Shown: positions 9,773 through 19,686 of the stretch, one piece after another
How positions within the stretch are numbered: the first letter of the stretch is position 1
Layout of the letters: every line of letters begins with the position of its first letter
Source of the DNA: Planctomycetota bacterium
Lineage (GTDB): Bacteria > Planctomycetota > Phycisphaerae > Phycisphaerales > SM1A02
Reading direction: 5' to 3'
Assembly: GCA_022568135.1 (NCBI GenBank)
Contig: JADFFQ010000010.1
Location: 1 to 56,585, forward strand
DNA: 56,585 nucleotides
Notes under the pieces: model-generated
The model's input: only the letters and a program-made list of their open reading frames with translations
What the model was told of the DNA's origin: nothing
Database searches by the model: none
Program-made: the position numbers and the translations under genes

Positions 9773-12363
9773 TCTTCCAGATTATCCTTTACATCAGCTA
9801 GCGCGGTGCGTGAAAGGACCCGGCGACTTCGATAAAGTCGCTTCATTGTCCGCGCCGCGCGCGGAGCGGTCTCGACGCCGGCGGCCGCGGAGTCGCGCTT
9901 GGAGGACTCGTCGGCTTCCGCAGAACTTCCACGGTCTGTTTTCTTGGTCGTTGTAGGCTGGCCGGCGGCGATGGAACCGCTGGTTGGCCCGGCTGATCTG
10001 GAACCCGCAACCTTGGATCGGCGCTTCTTTCTCACGCCGGACCTGCTGCCGGTGCGTCTGGAGGATTCCTCAGCGCCGCGATCGTCACGCCCTGCAGTGG
10101 TGAATGATTCGGGGGAACGGCCGGAGCCGTCTGCGTCCGAGCGTGGGTCGGCCGAGTCGGTGAGCGACCGGGCCACAGGCGCATCGGCTGCTTTGGGAAC
10201 AGTCTTGCGACGGCGGGAGGTCCTTCTTCTGCCAGTTGGGGCCTGACGGCCGTCGTGGCCGGCGGATTCCGCGGGCGGACTCTTGGCGTCAGCGGCTCGC
10301 CCTTCGGCACCCAGCAGGGTCCGAATCCGCTGGGCCATCGGCGGCGTCACCAATGACATGTGGTTGTTCAAATCAAGGTCATCCTGGGCCTCGCATCGGC
10401 TGAGAATCTCACGTGACGCGACGCCAAGGTCCTGGGCGAGCTGGTGAACAGGAATGGATCCGTCCTCACGCGGGCGACCCCCGCCTCGTCGGGACCGGCG
10501 ACGACGGGGCTTCTTGGTCACCTGGCCGCCATCGGATGGCGTCTCGGCAGGTCGGGCAGCCCCGGCTTCATCGGACGCGGCATCAGTACCCTCGCCCGCT
10601 CGATCAGGCGTCGTATCGGCCCCATTTGCGAGCGCGAGGGTGGTGGCATCGACCGGCGCGCCTCGGCGGCGACGCCGTCGTTTCTTGGTTGGGGATTTCC
10701 CGGCCGGTGCAGGCTTCCCTTCTCGCTCCTTGCTCTGGGCTGCTTCAAGCTGCCCGATCGTTGGAACTTGCAGCGGCGGCAGCTTGGCCACGTCCACCTC
10801 GGCGCCACGGTCGTCGTAGGCATAGAAATCAACGCGATCGACGGCGATGGCATCGCTGACCCGCACGTCGATCGTCTTGCCCGAGGCGTCCTCCAGGGCG
10901 ACCAGCTCCCGCCTTTTGCTGCTGAGCAATACCGAGGCCACCCGAGGCGAGCACACCACCTCCACCCGTCTGACGCGATCGAATTGCAATACATAACCGA
11001 CCTGCCGCATGGCATCGGCGCCGAGGGACTGTGGCGTCTTGATCTCGCCTTGCCCGTCGCAATACCCGCACGCCATGAAGTGACTCATGCGCAGGCTCGG
11101 GCGCATGCGCTGCCGGGTCAATTCAACAATGCCGAACTCGCTAATGCGCAGCATCGTGGTCCGAGCCCGATCGCGCTTCAGCGCTTGGCGAAACCGTTCT
11201 TCGACCTCGCGGCGGTGCTGGAGACGGTGCATGTCGATCAAGTCGTTGATGACCAAACCACCCAGATCGCGCAGGCGAAGCTGGCGGCAGATCTCATCCA
11301 CCGCCTCGCAGTTCGTTCCAAAGGCGTTCGTCTCGCTGTCGGTTGCGCGGCGACTGCGGCCGGAGTTGACATCGATTGCCACCAGCGCTTCGGTTTGGTC
11401 GATGACGAGCTTGCCGCCTGAGGGCAGCGGAACTTCGCGGCTGTGAATCAGATCGATCTGCCGCTCGATGTCAAAGGCGTGGAAGATCGGCACGGGACTT
11501 CGATAGCGTATGAGCTTGGGGGCGGAGCGTGGCGCCACGACGCTGAGGAACGCCGCCGCCCGTTCGTGCGCGGACTCGCAATCAACGATGACGGCCAAGA
11601 TCGACGGCCGCAGCACATCACGGATGGTGCGGATGAACAGGTCGGATTCGGTGTAAAGCTCACACGGCGCGCCGACGTCCTTGATGCGCCGGTCCATGAC
11701 CTTCCACAACCGCACCAAGTAGGCCACGTCGCGCGTCAAGTCGGTGCGGGTCTTTCCAAAGCCGGCGGTGCGGAGAATGAACCCGAACCCCTGGGGCAGC
11801 TTCAGCGAGTCGAGGATCTGGCGCATCTGGCGGCGCTGGTCGGGATCCTCGACCTTGCGGGACACGCCGACGCGATCCATCTCGGGCATCATGACCAGCA
11901 GCCGCCCGGGGATGGACAGGTAGCTGGTCAGGGTGGGTCCCTTGGTGCCCAGGCCCTCCTTGAGCACCTGCACCAGCACTTCGTCGCCACGTTTCAGCGC
12001 GTCCTGGATGGGCGGACGAGCATGCCGAGGGATCTTCATGCCGACCCGCTCGGTGCGCTTGGCGCCGGGGAAGTACCGCGGATGAAGGTCGGAAATGTGC
12101 AGGAAGCCGGCTCGGCCCTGGCCGTAGTCGATGAACGCGGCCTGTATGGCCGACTCAACGTTGGTCACGCGGCCCTTATAGATGTTGCCGACGTTGGTGG
12201 CGGTAGCCACGCGTTCGGTGTACAGCTCTTCCAGATGATTGTCCTGCAGGATCGCGATCCGGCATTCCTCGCCGGGCGTGACGTTGACGACCATCAACTC
12301 GGTCGCGTCGCTCTTCTTTGTACTGACCACGAATACAAATCTCCGGGGAATCGCTCCCGGCAA
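9769..12363 (-). CDS. RNase E/G family endoribonuclease with C-terminal IF2_N-like domain
   Basis: The N-terminal half is an RNase E/G catalytic core. It has an S1-like domain with GNIYKGRVTNVESAIQAAFIDYG and an inserted loop HPRYFPGAKR, the metal-binding aspartates in TEALVAIDVNSGR and GGLVINDLIDMHR, and a zinc-link-like CGYCDGQG. It would cut single-stranded, 5'-monophosphate-sensitive RNA sites in mRNA and rRNA processing. The C-terminal third is Arg/Lys/Ala-rich (KKRRRRRRG, KKPRRRRSRRG), as in degradosome scaffolds. Embedded near residues 637-690 is a block with IPVHQLAQDLGVASREIL and LNNHMS, which closely matches the N-terminal domain of translation initiation factor IF-2. The start is uncertain; a GTG at VSTKK or the ATG at MVVNVTPG is possible. 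It heads the operon with dxr and rseP. Confidence 0.9.
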   Translation of the reverse strand: MPGAIPRRFVFVVSTKKSDATELMVVNVTPGEECRIAILQDNHLEELYTERVATATNVGNIYKGRVTNVESAIQAAFIDYGQGRAGFLHISDLHPRYFPGAKRTERVGMKIPRHARPPIQDALKRGDEVLVQVLKEGLGTKGPTLTSYLSIPGRLLVMMPEMDRVGVSRKVEDPDQRRQMRQILDSLKLPQGFGFILRTAGFGKTRTDLTRDVAYLVRLWKVMDRRIKDVGAPCELYTESDLFIRTIRDVLRPSILAVIVDCESAHERAAAFLSVVAPRSAPKLIRYRSPVPIFHAFDIERQIDLIHSREVPLPSGGKLVIDQTEALVAIDVNSGRSRRATDSETNAFGTNCEAVDEICRQLRLRDLGGLVINDLIDMHRLQHRREVEERFRQALKRDRARTTMLRISEFGIVELTRQRMRPSLRMSHFMACGYCDGQGEIKTPQSLGADAMRQVGYVLQFDRVRRVEVVCSPRVASVLLSSKRRELVALEDASGKTIDVRVSDAIAVDRVDFYAYDDRGAEVDVAKLPPLQVPTIGQLEAAQSKEREGKPAPAGKSPTKKRRRRRRGAPVDATTLALANGADTTPDRAGEGTDAASDEAGAARPAETPSDGGQVTKKPRRRRSRRGGGRPREDGSIPVHQLAQDLGVASREILSRCEAQDDLDLNNHMSLVTPPMAQRIRTLLGAEGRAADAKSPPAESAGHDGRQAPTGRRRTSRRRKTVPKAADAPVARSLTDSADPRSDADGSGRSPESFTTAGRDDRGAEESSRRTGSRSGVRKKRRSKVAGSRSAGPTSGSIAAGQPTTTKKTDRGSSAEADESSKRDSAAAGVETAPRAARTMKRLYRSRRVLSRTALADVKDNLEE

Positions 12364-12581
12364 GCCGACCCAGCCGCATGAGGCAGAATAATGCGACAGC
12401 CGCTTGGGTGTCCGTCACCAGAGGCGTCGGTTGTGGCGCGGTGCCTGGATGCTGCCAGCGCATGCTTCGGGGGGCTCGTCGGCGGCCAACGCATTGGGCC
12501 CAGGACTGCGCACCGCCCGCGAGGGGCGAGGCTCATCCGGCACAACCTTGGCCGGTGCTTGTTTGTTTCAACCCGAGATGG

Positions 12582-14339
12582 TTATCCAGCGGACCAACCG
12601 CAGTCCATTTCGGGAATGACTTTTTGAACCGCGTCGCGGAGGCAATTCAGGACCTTCCGCTCAGAATCAAACGAACCTACCTTTCGGGCGAGCCGTTCAC
12701 AGGTACTAATATCGACCGATCGGATGACCCGCTTCACATGCGGGATCTGCGACGGCACCAATGAGAGGGTACGCAGGCCCATGCCGATGAGCAACATCGT
12801 ATACTCCACTTCACCGGCGATCTCCCCGCAAAGGCTGATGTCGACCTTGAACCGCCTGGCCACGCGGACAACCGCCTTGATCAGTTGCAGCACGGGGGGG
12901 TGGGCGCCGCTATAGAGGTTCGCCACCCGCTCGTTTGCTCGATCCACGGCCATGGTGTACTGGATCAGATCGTTGGTGCCGATCGAGAAGAACGACACCT
13001 CGCGGGCCAGGGTCGAAGCCATCAACGCGGCGCTGGGGACTTCGATCATGATGCCCACGGGCATGCTCTGATCGAACTCGATGCCCTGCTCCTGGCACTC
13101 CTCCATCACGTCGGAGAGGATCATCTTGGCCTGCCGCAATTCCATCGCGGTGGAGATCAAAGGAAACATGATCTTGATCGGCCCCAGAGCTGAGGCCCGC
13201 AGGATCGCTCGCAGTTGCGTCTTGAACAACGGGAGATTCTGGAGGCAGTAACGGATGCTGCGCAGGCCGAGAAACGGATTGCGCTCCGGCTCTTCCGCTC
13301 GCGATTGAGTGTACTTGTCGGCCCCCAGATCAAGCGTTCTGATCGTCAGCGGTTTGCCGTCCAGAAGCTCGATCGAACGCTTGTGGGCCTGGAAATGGTC
13401 CTCCTCGGTGGGCTCGGTCTGACTGGTGAGGTATAGAAACTCCGTGCGATAGAGTCCTACCCCGTCCCCGCCGTTGGCCAGCACCGCTTCGATCTCATGG
13501 GGGAACTCGATATTGCCCATCAAACTGATGCGCGTGCCGTCGAGCGTAACCGGCTCCAGGGAGGCAAGCTCCCGCAGGGCCAGCTGATCGGTCCCGATGC
13601 GCTCGATGTCTTGCTCATAGTGCTCAAGCGTCTCGCGGTCGGGGCGGATGATGACCCGGCCGGTCTCGCCATCGACGATGATCTGATCGCCCTCTTCGAC
13701 GTACTGGGTGACGCGCTGAGACCCGACGACCACGGGAATGCCCAGTGCGGCGGCGACGATTGAAGCGTGGTCCGTTCGCCCGCCGGCATCGGTGGTGAAT
13801 CCGATCACCTTCTTGGGGTCGAGTGAGGCAGCCCGGGCCGGGGTCAGCTCGTGGGCCACCAGGACCACCGGCTCGGTCAGCCGGGCCAGGCGGTCCTCAG
13901 ACTCCCCGATGAGCTTGCTGAGCACCCGCCGATCGAGATCCAACACATCACTGGTCTTCTGGCGGAAGACCTCGCTGTCCATCTCGCGAAACCGGCGTGT
14001 CAGCGCCCGAAACGCTTCGGAGACGGCGTACTCCGCCGTCACCCGGTCCCGCTGGATGTGCTGGCGAATGGGGTCAATGAGCGACGCGTCATGGAGCAGG
14101 CCAAGGTGGAACTCGAAGATCTTGGCGGGCTCCGGCCCCAGCTGTGCGGCCGCCCGGTCACGGTCCTTCTGAAGCTCCTGGATCGCCTGGGTGACGGCCT
14201 CGTCGAGCCGCTGCTGCTGATGGGGGACACCCTCTTGTGGGACCGTACGATAGGGAACGTGAAGGACCGCGTCGTCGAGTACAAAAGCACGGCCGATAAC
14301 TACGCCATGCGAAACGGGAATGCCTTTGATGACCTCCAT
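12582..14339 (-). CDS. ptsI: phosphoenolpyruvate-protein phosphotransferase (enzyme I of the PTS)
   Basis: Enzyme I takes phosphate from PEP and passes it to HPr. The phosphorylated histidine is His191 in GGRTDHASIV. Further conserved blocks are IRTLDLGADKY, NPFLGLRSIRYCL, MIEVPSAALMA, FFSIGTNDLIQYTMAVDR and LCGEIAGE. The product has 585 residues, normal for the family. I prefer ATG 14339 (MEVIKGIPVSHG), because homology starts there; an in-frame ATG nine codons upstream at 14366 adds only a basic leader. No HPr, HPr kinase or EII gene lies nearby. In planctomycetes such incomplete PTS sets often serve regulation rather than sugar uptake; that is an inference here. Confidence 0.93.
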   Translation of the reverse strand: MEVIKGIPVSHGVVIGRAFVLDDAVLHVPYRTVPQEGVPHQQQRLDEAVTQAIQELQKDRDRAAAQLGPEPAKIFEFHLGLLHDASLIDPIRQHIQRDRVTAEYAVSEAFRALTRRFREMDSEVFRQKTSDVLDLDRRVLSKLIGESEDRLARLTEPVVLVAHELTPARAASLDPKKVIGFTTDAGGRTDHASIVAAALGIPVVVGSQRVTQYVEEGDQIIVDGETGRVIIRPDRETLEHYEQDIERIGTDQLALRELASLEPVTLDGTRISLMGNIEFPHEIEAVLANGGDGVGLYRTEFLYLTSQTEPTEEDHFQAHKRSIELLDGKPLTIRTLDLGADKYTQSRAEEPERNPFLGLRSIRYCLQNLPLFKTQLRAILRASALGPIKIMFPLISTAMELRQAKMILSDVMEECQEQGIEFDQSMPVGIMIEVPSAALMASTLAREVSFFSIGTNDLIQYTMAVDRANERVANLYSGAHPPVLQLIKAVVRVARRFKVDISLCGEIAGEVEYTMLLIGMGLRTLSLVPSQIPHVKRVIRSVDISTCERLARKVGSFDSERKVLNCLRDAVQKVIPEMDCGWSAG

Positions 14340-14550
14340 CGAGCGGCTGCGGTCCTTTCTGTGCACCGAACACCGGATTGCCTGCCTTCACCGCAGTCCC
14401 GGGCGCGAGGGCCAAGTATACTAAGGGCCCTACGAGAACCACGCTAAGAGGGGCAAGCTTGGGGAACTGGCCAACCCTGCGCCCCCCAAAAAGCAGGTTC
14501 GCCAGCCGGCGCAGAGCCGATTCTTAGCGCGGTCAGCCCGGCCTGCCAGC

Positions 14551-17500
14551 TCACTCGATCAGGGCGTCAAGGCTGGGCTGCGGCTGGCCGGCCGCACTCG
14601 TGCGTGACCGACCGGTCCAGAGATAATAGGCCGCGGCCTTGACGTCATCGATGATGACGATGATGCACGGCAGCACGATGAGGATCAGCCCGGTCGCGCT
14701 GATGAGCCCGAACGAGATGCTGATCGCCATCGGGATGAGGAACTTCGCCTGAAACGACTGTTCCAGCATCAGCGGCGAGAGTGCGAGGACGGTGGTGATC
14801 GTGGTGAGGAAGATCGGCCGAAGGCGTTGCCCTCCGGCTTCGATCAACGCCTCGGTCAATCCCATGCCCTCCTTGCGCTTGGCGTTGAAGAACTCCACGA
14901 GGATGAGCGAGTCATTGACCACAATACCGCTCAGCGCCACGAACCCGATCAGGCTCAGGAATGTTATCTGGTAGCCCATGAGGAGGTGGCCCCAGATCAC
15001 GCCGATCAGACTAAAGGGGATCGCCAACATGACCGCGATCGGCTGAGTGTAGCTGCCGAACAGCCAGGCCAGGATGATGTAAATCAACACGCACGCGGCC
15101 ATGAACCCCAGCGGAAGTGTTTCGAATGCTCTGCGCAGCTCGCGTTGCCGGCCGCCCAGCTCAATTCCGACGTCCGGGTGCTCCCGCCGCAGCTCGTCCA
15201 ACCGCGGCTGCAGTTGGGCCATGATCTGCTCGGGATTGGCCGACGGCGCGGTGTCGGCGGTGACGGTCACGGCCCGTCGTCGATCCACGCGGCGGATCAC
15301 GGAGTAGCTGGATCCTTCCGTGACCTTGGCCACTTCGCCCAGCGGAACCCGTCGGCCTTGGGGCGTGATCAGGTACATGTGCTCGATCGCGTAGAGGCTG
15401 CGCCGGGAGCGCTCGTCCAGCCGCACCCGAACCTTGATATCCTCGCGCTTGGCGGAGAAGACGTGCGGCTCCAGCCCAAACAATGCCCCGCGAACCTGCG
15501 TGGCCACATCAGCGACGTTCAAACCCAGGCCGGCCGCGCCCGGCTTGAGCTGCACTTGCACCTCCCGCTGGGCTTGGGAAGCGTCGTCGGCGATGTCGTA
15601 GACACCCTCGGAGTCCGCGAGCATGCCCCTGATCCGGCCGACCACCGCGTCCCTCTGCGTTTCGTCGTTGCCGGTGACTACGATCGTAATGTCCGGCCCG
15701 CCCGGGCCGGCCGCGATCTCGGAATACCTCAGCCGCTCGACGTCGCTGATCACACCCAGCTCTTGGCGGATGGAGGCGATGACCTGCGAGGACTCACGCT
15801 CGCGCTGCTCCACAGGCTTGAGCTCAATGAACATCTGCGCCAGGTGCCCGCCGACGCCCTCCGCCTGTCCGGTGTCGAGATTGGCCTGGTAGCCGACGAT
15901 CGTCGCGACGGACTTGGTCTCAGGCTGGTCGGCCGCAGCCGTTTCGATTCGCCTCACGATCGAGGCGGTCCGCTCGATGGGCGTGCCGATGGGCATGCGC
16001 AGATCAACGATGATCGTCTCGGAGTCGGTGGCGGGGAAGAATGTAAACCCGATGCGACCGCCGACCACGATTCCCATCGAGGCAATCAGCACCGACAGGC
16101 CGGCCGCCAGGGTCGCATAGCGGTATCGAAGGAGCCAGGCGAGCAGCCGCCCGTAGCCGGGCACGATCCGACCCAGAATCAGCCGGTCGCGCGACGCTTC
16201 GTATCGTCTCAGCCAAACGGCGACCCGGCCGGGGCGGCGCCGATCGCGGTGGAGCAGACTGTGGCCCAGGTGGCTGGGCAGGATCAACACGGCCTCGATC
16301 AGGCTAAACATCAAAGCAAAGCTGACAATGACCGGTAGCGCGCCGATCAGATCACCGATCTGACCTTGGATGAACCGCAACGGCATGAACGCAACGATGC
16401 TCGTGAGGACGGTGGCCACCACCGGCCAGAACACCTGCTCGGTTCCCTTGATCGCCGCCACCAGCGCCGGCTCCTGGCGATCGTGCCGCGCCTGAATGTT
16501 CTCCGCCACGACGATCGCATCATCCACCAGAAGTCCCAGCACAACGATCATCCCGAACATGGTGATCAGGTTCAGCGTGATGCCGAAGCTGTTCATCATG
16601 ACCAGCGTGCCGCAAAGGGAGATGACCAGCCCGATACCGACCCACACGGCGACCCGCCAATTCAGAAACACAAGCAGGGTGCCAAAGACCAGCAGCGCCC
16701 CCCACCGCGCATTGCGGATCAGCAGGTCAAGGCGGCCCTCGATGAAGCGAGCCAGGTCCGAATGCGTGGCAAGCTCGCCCGGCAACGGATCAGGACAGGT
16801 CACGCCAAGCTCATAAGCACTCTTGCGTTTGGAGCCGAAGATCGACTCCAAGGCGCTACCCTCGAATGGGTCGCCACGACGGCCGGCTGCGTACGCGCGC
16901 ACCATCTCGGCGATCTCCACCGCATCCTGATTGCCGGTCTTGAACACCGTCAGGCTCACCGACGGCTCCAGGGGCCGGCGCTCGGTTGATCGCTCGTCGA
17001 ACCGGCCGAATCGGGTGATGAGCTGCTGATCGACGTAATCCTCGCGGACCCTGGCGAGGTCGCCGACGCGCAAGGCCTGGCCTTGGGGGGTAGCCTTGAC
17101 GACAATCTGGCGAATGGCCTCGGCCCGCTCCGGCACGCCGGTCGTCCTGACGCTGATGTCTCCGACGCCGCTGCGAATCGACCCGCCGGGCACGTCAGCC
17201 ATCCAGTTGCCAATGGAAGCGGAGAGCTGCGGCAAGCTGATGCGATGCTCCAGCAGCGCCGCAGCTGAGACATCGACGCGAATCTCATAATCCCGCACGC
17301 CCGAGGTCAGGACCTCGCCCATGCCGGGCAGGCTTTTGAGATCGTCGCGGATCCGCCGGATGCCCCGCTTCATGGCTTCTTCATCCGCGGGCCCGTAGAG
17401 GCTGACCATGATCACGGGCATGCGCGCCTCCAGTTCGGTCACGCGAATGCGCTCAGCTTCTTGCGGCAGGTCGGTAAGGGCGTCGACCGCGCGTTCGACT

Positions 17501-17823
17501 TCGTCTACGGCCTTGTCCACGCTGTCAATGCCCCAGCGAAACTCGACGATGATGCCACCGCCGCTTTCAGCCAGGGTGGTGGTCATTCGTTCAACTTCAT
17601 CCAGGTCCGCCAGGGCATCCTCGACCTTCATGGCCAGACCTTCCTCGACCTCCTGCGGAGTGGCCCCGGGGTAGGGCAAGGTGACGACGGCGGACTCCGG
17701 CGTCATTTGCGGGAAGAACTCGCGAGTGAGGCTCAGCGCCGCCGCCGCGCCGCCGACGAACGCGCCGACCATCAGCAGGTTCACAGGCACCGGCCTGGTG
17801 ACACCGAAGCGGGGAATGCTCAC
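14551..17823 (-). CDS. RND-family efflux permease
   Basis: This inner-membrane proton-driven exporter of the AcrB/MexB superfamily has 1090 residues with the usual two-fold repeat. There is an N-terminal helix (PVNLLMVGAFVGGAAAA), a first periplasmic loop opening with VTLPYPGATPQEVEEGL, and the first TM bundle with the proton-relay aspartates in GLLVDDAIVVAENI. A second periplasmic loop and the second bundle follow, with ALSGIVVNDSLILVEFFN and GQRLRPIFLTTITTVLAL. Its start overlaps the stop of the adaptor gene by four bases (ATGA), so the pair is translationally coupled. No outer-membrane TolC-like gene is present. The substrate cannot be inferred; metal-specific (CusA) signature residues are not seen. 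Confidence 0.92.
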   Translation of the reverse strand: MSIPRFGVTRPVPVNLLMVGAFVGGAAAALSLTREFFPQMTPESAVVTLPYPGATPQEVEEGLAMKVEDALADLDEVERMTTTLAESGGGIIVEFRWGIDSVDKAVDEVERAVDALTDLPQEAERIRVTELEARMPVIMVSLYGPADEEAMKRGIRRIRDDLKSLPGMGEVLTSGVRDYEIRVDVSAAALLEHRISLPQLSASIGNWMADVPGGSIRSGVGDISVRTTGVPERAEAIRQIVVKATPQGQALRVGDLARVREDYVDQQLITRFGRFDERSTERRPLEPSVSLTVFKTGNQDAVEIAEMVRAYAAGRRGDPFEGSALESIFGSKRKSAYELGVTCPDPLPGELATHSDLARFIEGRLDLLIRNARWGALLVFGTLLVFLNWRVAVWVGIGLVISLCGTLVMMNSFGITLNLITMFGMIVVLGLLVDDAIVVAENIQARHDRQEPALVAAIKGTEQVFWPVVATVLTSIVAFMPLRFIQGQIGDLIGALPVIVSFALMFSLIEAVLILPSHLGHSLLHRDRRRPGRVAVWLRRYEASRDRLILGRIVPGYGRLLAWLLRYRYATLAAGLSVLIASMGIVVGGRIGFTFFPATDSETIIVDLRMPIGTPIERTASIVRRIETAAADQPETKSVATIVGYQANLDTGQAEGVGGHLAQMFIELKPVEQRERESSQVIASIRQELGVISDVERLRYSEIAAGPGGPDITIVVTGNDETQRDAVVGRIRGMLADSEGVYDIADDASQAQREVQVQLKPGAAGLGLNVADVATQVRGALFGLEPHVFSAKREDIKVRVRLDERSRRSLYAIEHMYLITPQGRRVPLGEVAKVTEGSSYSVIRRVDRRRAVTVTADTAPSANPEQIMAQLQPRLDELRREHPDVGIELGGRQRELRRAFETLPLGFMAACVLIYIILAWLFGSYTQPIAVMLAIPFSLIGVIWGHLLMGYQITFLSLIGFVALSGIVVNDSLILVEFFNAKRKEGMGLTEALIEAGGQRLRPIFLTTITTVLALSPLMLEQSFQAKFLIPMAISISFGLISATGLILIVLPCIIVIIDDVKAAAYYLWTGRSRTSAAGQPQPSLDALIE

Positions 17824-19205
17824 CGCCCGACCCCCGGGCCCGACCGTGTATCGGGGGTCCCCGATCCCATTACATCGGGTTCGCCCGAGCGGACCCGGGC
17901 ACGTCGCGGCGGGCCGTTGAGCGGAATCGCCTCCACCTCAAGACCTTCGGGCAATGAGCGCGCCGCGTTGACCACGACCAAGGCTCCGGCGGGAAGAGGC
18001 TCAGCCAGTACCGCCCACTGCTCTGCCGCGACGCCGATCTGCGGAAACTCATCCTGCACGTGAAACACCACTTGCACCGGGTAGCTCCGCACAACGTTGT
18101 CTTGGATCAGAAGCAGGCGATCGCCCAGGAGCGAGCGGCGCGGTACGACCGAACGAAGCTCAACTTCACTGGAAACGACCGTACCCTGGACGAACAGACC
18201 CGGAGCGAGCCCGCCGGCGGCGGAGTCGTGCGGGTCCTGCTCCACTTCGACGTAGACGGCCATGGTGCGGGTGGTCTCATCATCTTGCGGCCCGATGCGG
18301 GCCACCTGCCCCGGCCAACTTTGGGTGGTCGCACTCCGGGAGGTCAGGATCACCTCGTCGCCGACCGCAATCGCCGCGCGGGCGCCGCCGGGCAACCGCA
18401 GCGCCACCTCGATCCGTTGCAGGCTCACCACGCGCGCCACCCGTTCACCAACCGCAAGCCGCTCCCCAACCTCGACATCCACCGCCTGGATCACCCCCCC
18501 AAGCGGGCTGCGGACGGTACAGCGTTCGACATCCTTGTTCGCCAGCGCCAGTTGGGCATCAAGGCCAAGACGCTTGGCTGCAAGTTGTGCCCGGCGGGGG
18601 GCAATCTTGTCCCGCTCCTCTTTCGCAATCGTTTCGAGGCGCTGCTTCACCGTAAGCGCTTCTTCAGCGCGATCGATCTCCCGCTGATTCGCGCCCTTGC
18701 GCTCAAATGCGTCCAAGACACGCTCGAGTTCTCGCTCGGCCAGCTCGGTTTCCTTGCCCGCCAGACCAGCTCTCTGCCCCAAGCTTGCCTCTTCCACGCG
18801 CAGTTGATCATGCTGCGCATCAATCTCGGCGATCCTTTGGGAAAGAATGTTCACCTGCTGGACAAAATCGCTCTTGTCGAATACAGCCAGAACGTCGCCA
18901 TCCTTGATCTCGGCGCCGGCGACAATATGGCGAGGTACTTCGACCACGATGGCCGAAACCTGCACGGGCACGTCGGCCGAGTCCATCGCGGCAGCGGTCC
19001 CGAACCCGGTCCATTGCCTGCGCACGGGAACCTCGATGACGTGCATGACCTCGACCCGTCGCATCGCCGGTGGCTCATCAGACGCCTGCGGCCGGGGTTT
19101 GGTCTTCAGCAATACGACATAGATTCCGACGGCGACCGCCAGCAAAGCCATGGACACCACCACCTGCGTGATGACGGACACCAAGATGTTGCGCTTATCA
19201 GCCAT
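17820..19205 (-). CDS. RND efflux periplasmic adaptor (HlyD/MFP family)
   Basis: The protein has 461 residues with one N-terminal membrane anchor (about 8-30, VITQVVVSMALLAVAVGIYVV). Next comes the first half of a lipoyl-like domain (VPVQVSAIVVEVPRHIVAGAEIKDGDVL) and a long coiled-coil hairpin from about 110 to 210. The second lipoyl half follows (CTVRSPLGGVIQAVDVEVGERL), then beta-barrel and membrane-proximal domains. It would bridge the RND permease encoded next to it and an outer-membrane channel. Divergent gatC lies 148 bases away, so the intervening region must hold both promoters. Nothing suggests a local transcriptional regulator. Confidence 0.88.
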   Translation of the reverse strand: MADKRNILVSVITQVVVSMALLAVAVGIYVVLLKTKPRPQASDEPPAMRRVEVMHVIEVPVRRQWTGFGTAAAMDSADVPVQVSAIVVEVPRHIVAGAEIKDGDVLAVFDKSDFVQQVNILSQRIAEIDAQHDQLRVEEASLGQRAGLAGKETELAERELERVLDAFERKGANQREIDRAEEALTVKQRLETIAKEERDKIAPRRAQLAAKRLGLDAQLALANKDVERCTVRSPLGGVIQAVDVEVGERLAVGERVARVVSLQRIEVALRLPGGARAAIAVGDEVILTSRSATTQSWPGQVARIGPQDDETTRTMAVYVEVEQDPHDSAAGGLAPGLFVQGTVVSSEVELRSVVPRRSLLGDRLLLIQDNVVRSYPVQVVFHVQDEFPQIGVAAEQWAVLAEPLPAGALVVVNAARSLPEGLEVEAIPLNGPPRRARVRSGEPDVMGSGTPDTRSGPGVGR

Positions 19206-19295
19206 GCAGCGGCATTCTCGGCCTCGCCAACGCCCAAGCCGTATACCCTATGTCGGCACACGCGGTGAATCGAGTGAGGTCCGCGCACGCTCAAC

Positions 19296-19327
19296 CCTTC
19301 AAGCCTTCAAGCCTTCAAGCCTTCAAG
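19296..19327. repeat. octamer array between adaptor gene and gatC
   Basis: CCTTCAAG repeats four times exactly and continues into CCTTCC. It lies 27 bases before the gatC start. It shares the GCCTT core with arrays at 31315-31370 and 49616-49647. Confidence 0.7.
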
Positions 19328-19353
19328 CCTTCCGATGTGATACCCTAGCGATC

Positions 19354-19662
19354 ATGGCCGAGCAGCTAAGTCTCGACGAAGTTCGCCACGTCGCGAAGCT
19401 GGCGCGGCTGCGGCTAACCAACCAAGAGCTTGAGCAATACCGCAGCCAACTGTCGGCGGTGCTCGAGCACATCGCCAAGCTCAACGAGCTGGACGTTGCG
19501 GGCGTAGAGCCGCTGGCCCATCCCAGAGATGTCACCAACCGCCTTGACGAAGACGTCGTCGGCGAGTCGATGCCCGTGGAGCAACTGCTGGCCATTGCCC
19601 CGGCCGTGGAAGGCCAATTCCTGGCGGTCCCCAAAGTGCTCGGCGAGGAAACCGGACCATGA
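19354..19662 (+). CDS. gatC: Asp-tRNA(Asn)/Glu-tRNA(Gln) amidotransferase subunit C
   Basis: GatC is the small linker that holds GatA and GatB together in the tRNA-dependent amidotransferase. The 102-residue product shows LDEVRHVAKLARLRLTNQEL and HPRDVTNRLDEDVV, both diagnostic of the family. The ATG at 19354 is preferred over in-frame upstream codons, because the extension would cross the octamer array and carries no homology. GatA follows after 24 bases. GatB is not in the window. Confidence 0.93.
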   Translation: MAEQLSLDEVRHVAKLARLRLTNQELEQYRSQLSAVLEHIAKLNELDVAGVEPLAHPRDVTNRLDEDVVGESMPVEQLLAIAPAVEGQFLAVPKVLGEETGP

Positions 19663-19686
19663 CCACCCTGGTACGCGCTCGCCGCC

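Noticed and set aside
10444-11421. Long plus-strand open frames opposite rne/rng, dxr, rseP and the efflux genes
   Set aside because: High third-position GC opens antisense frames throughout. The minus-strand products match known families along their full length.
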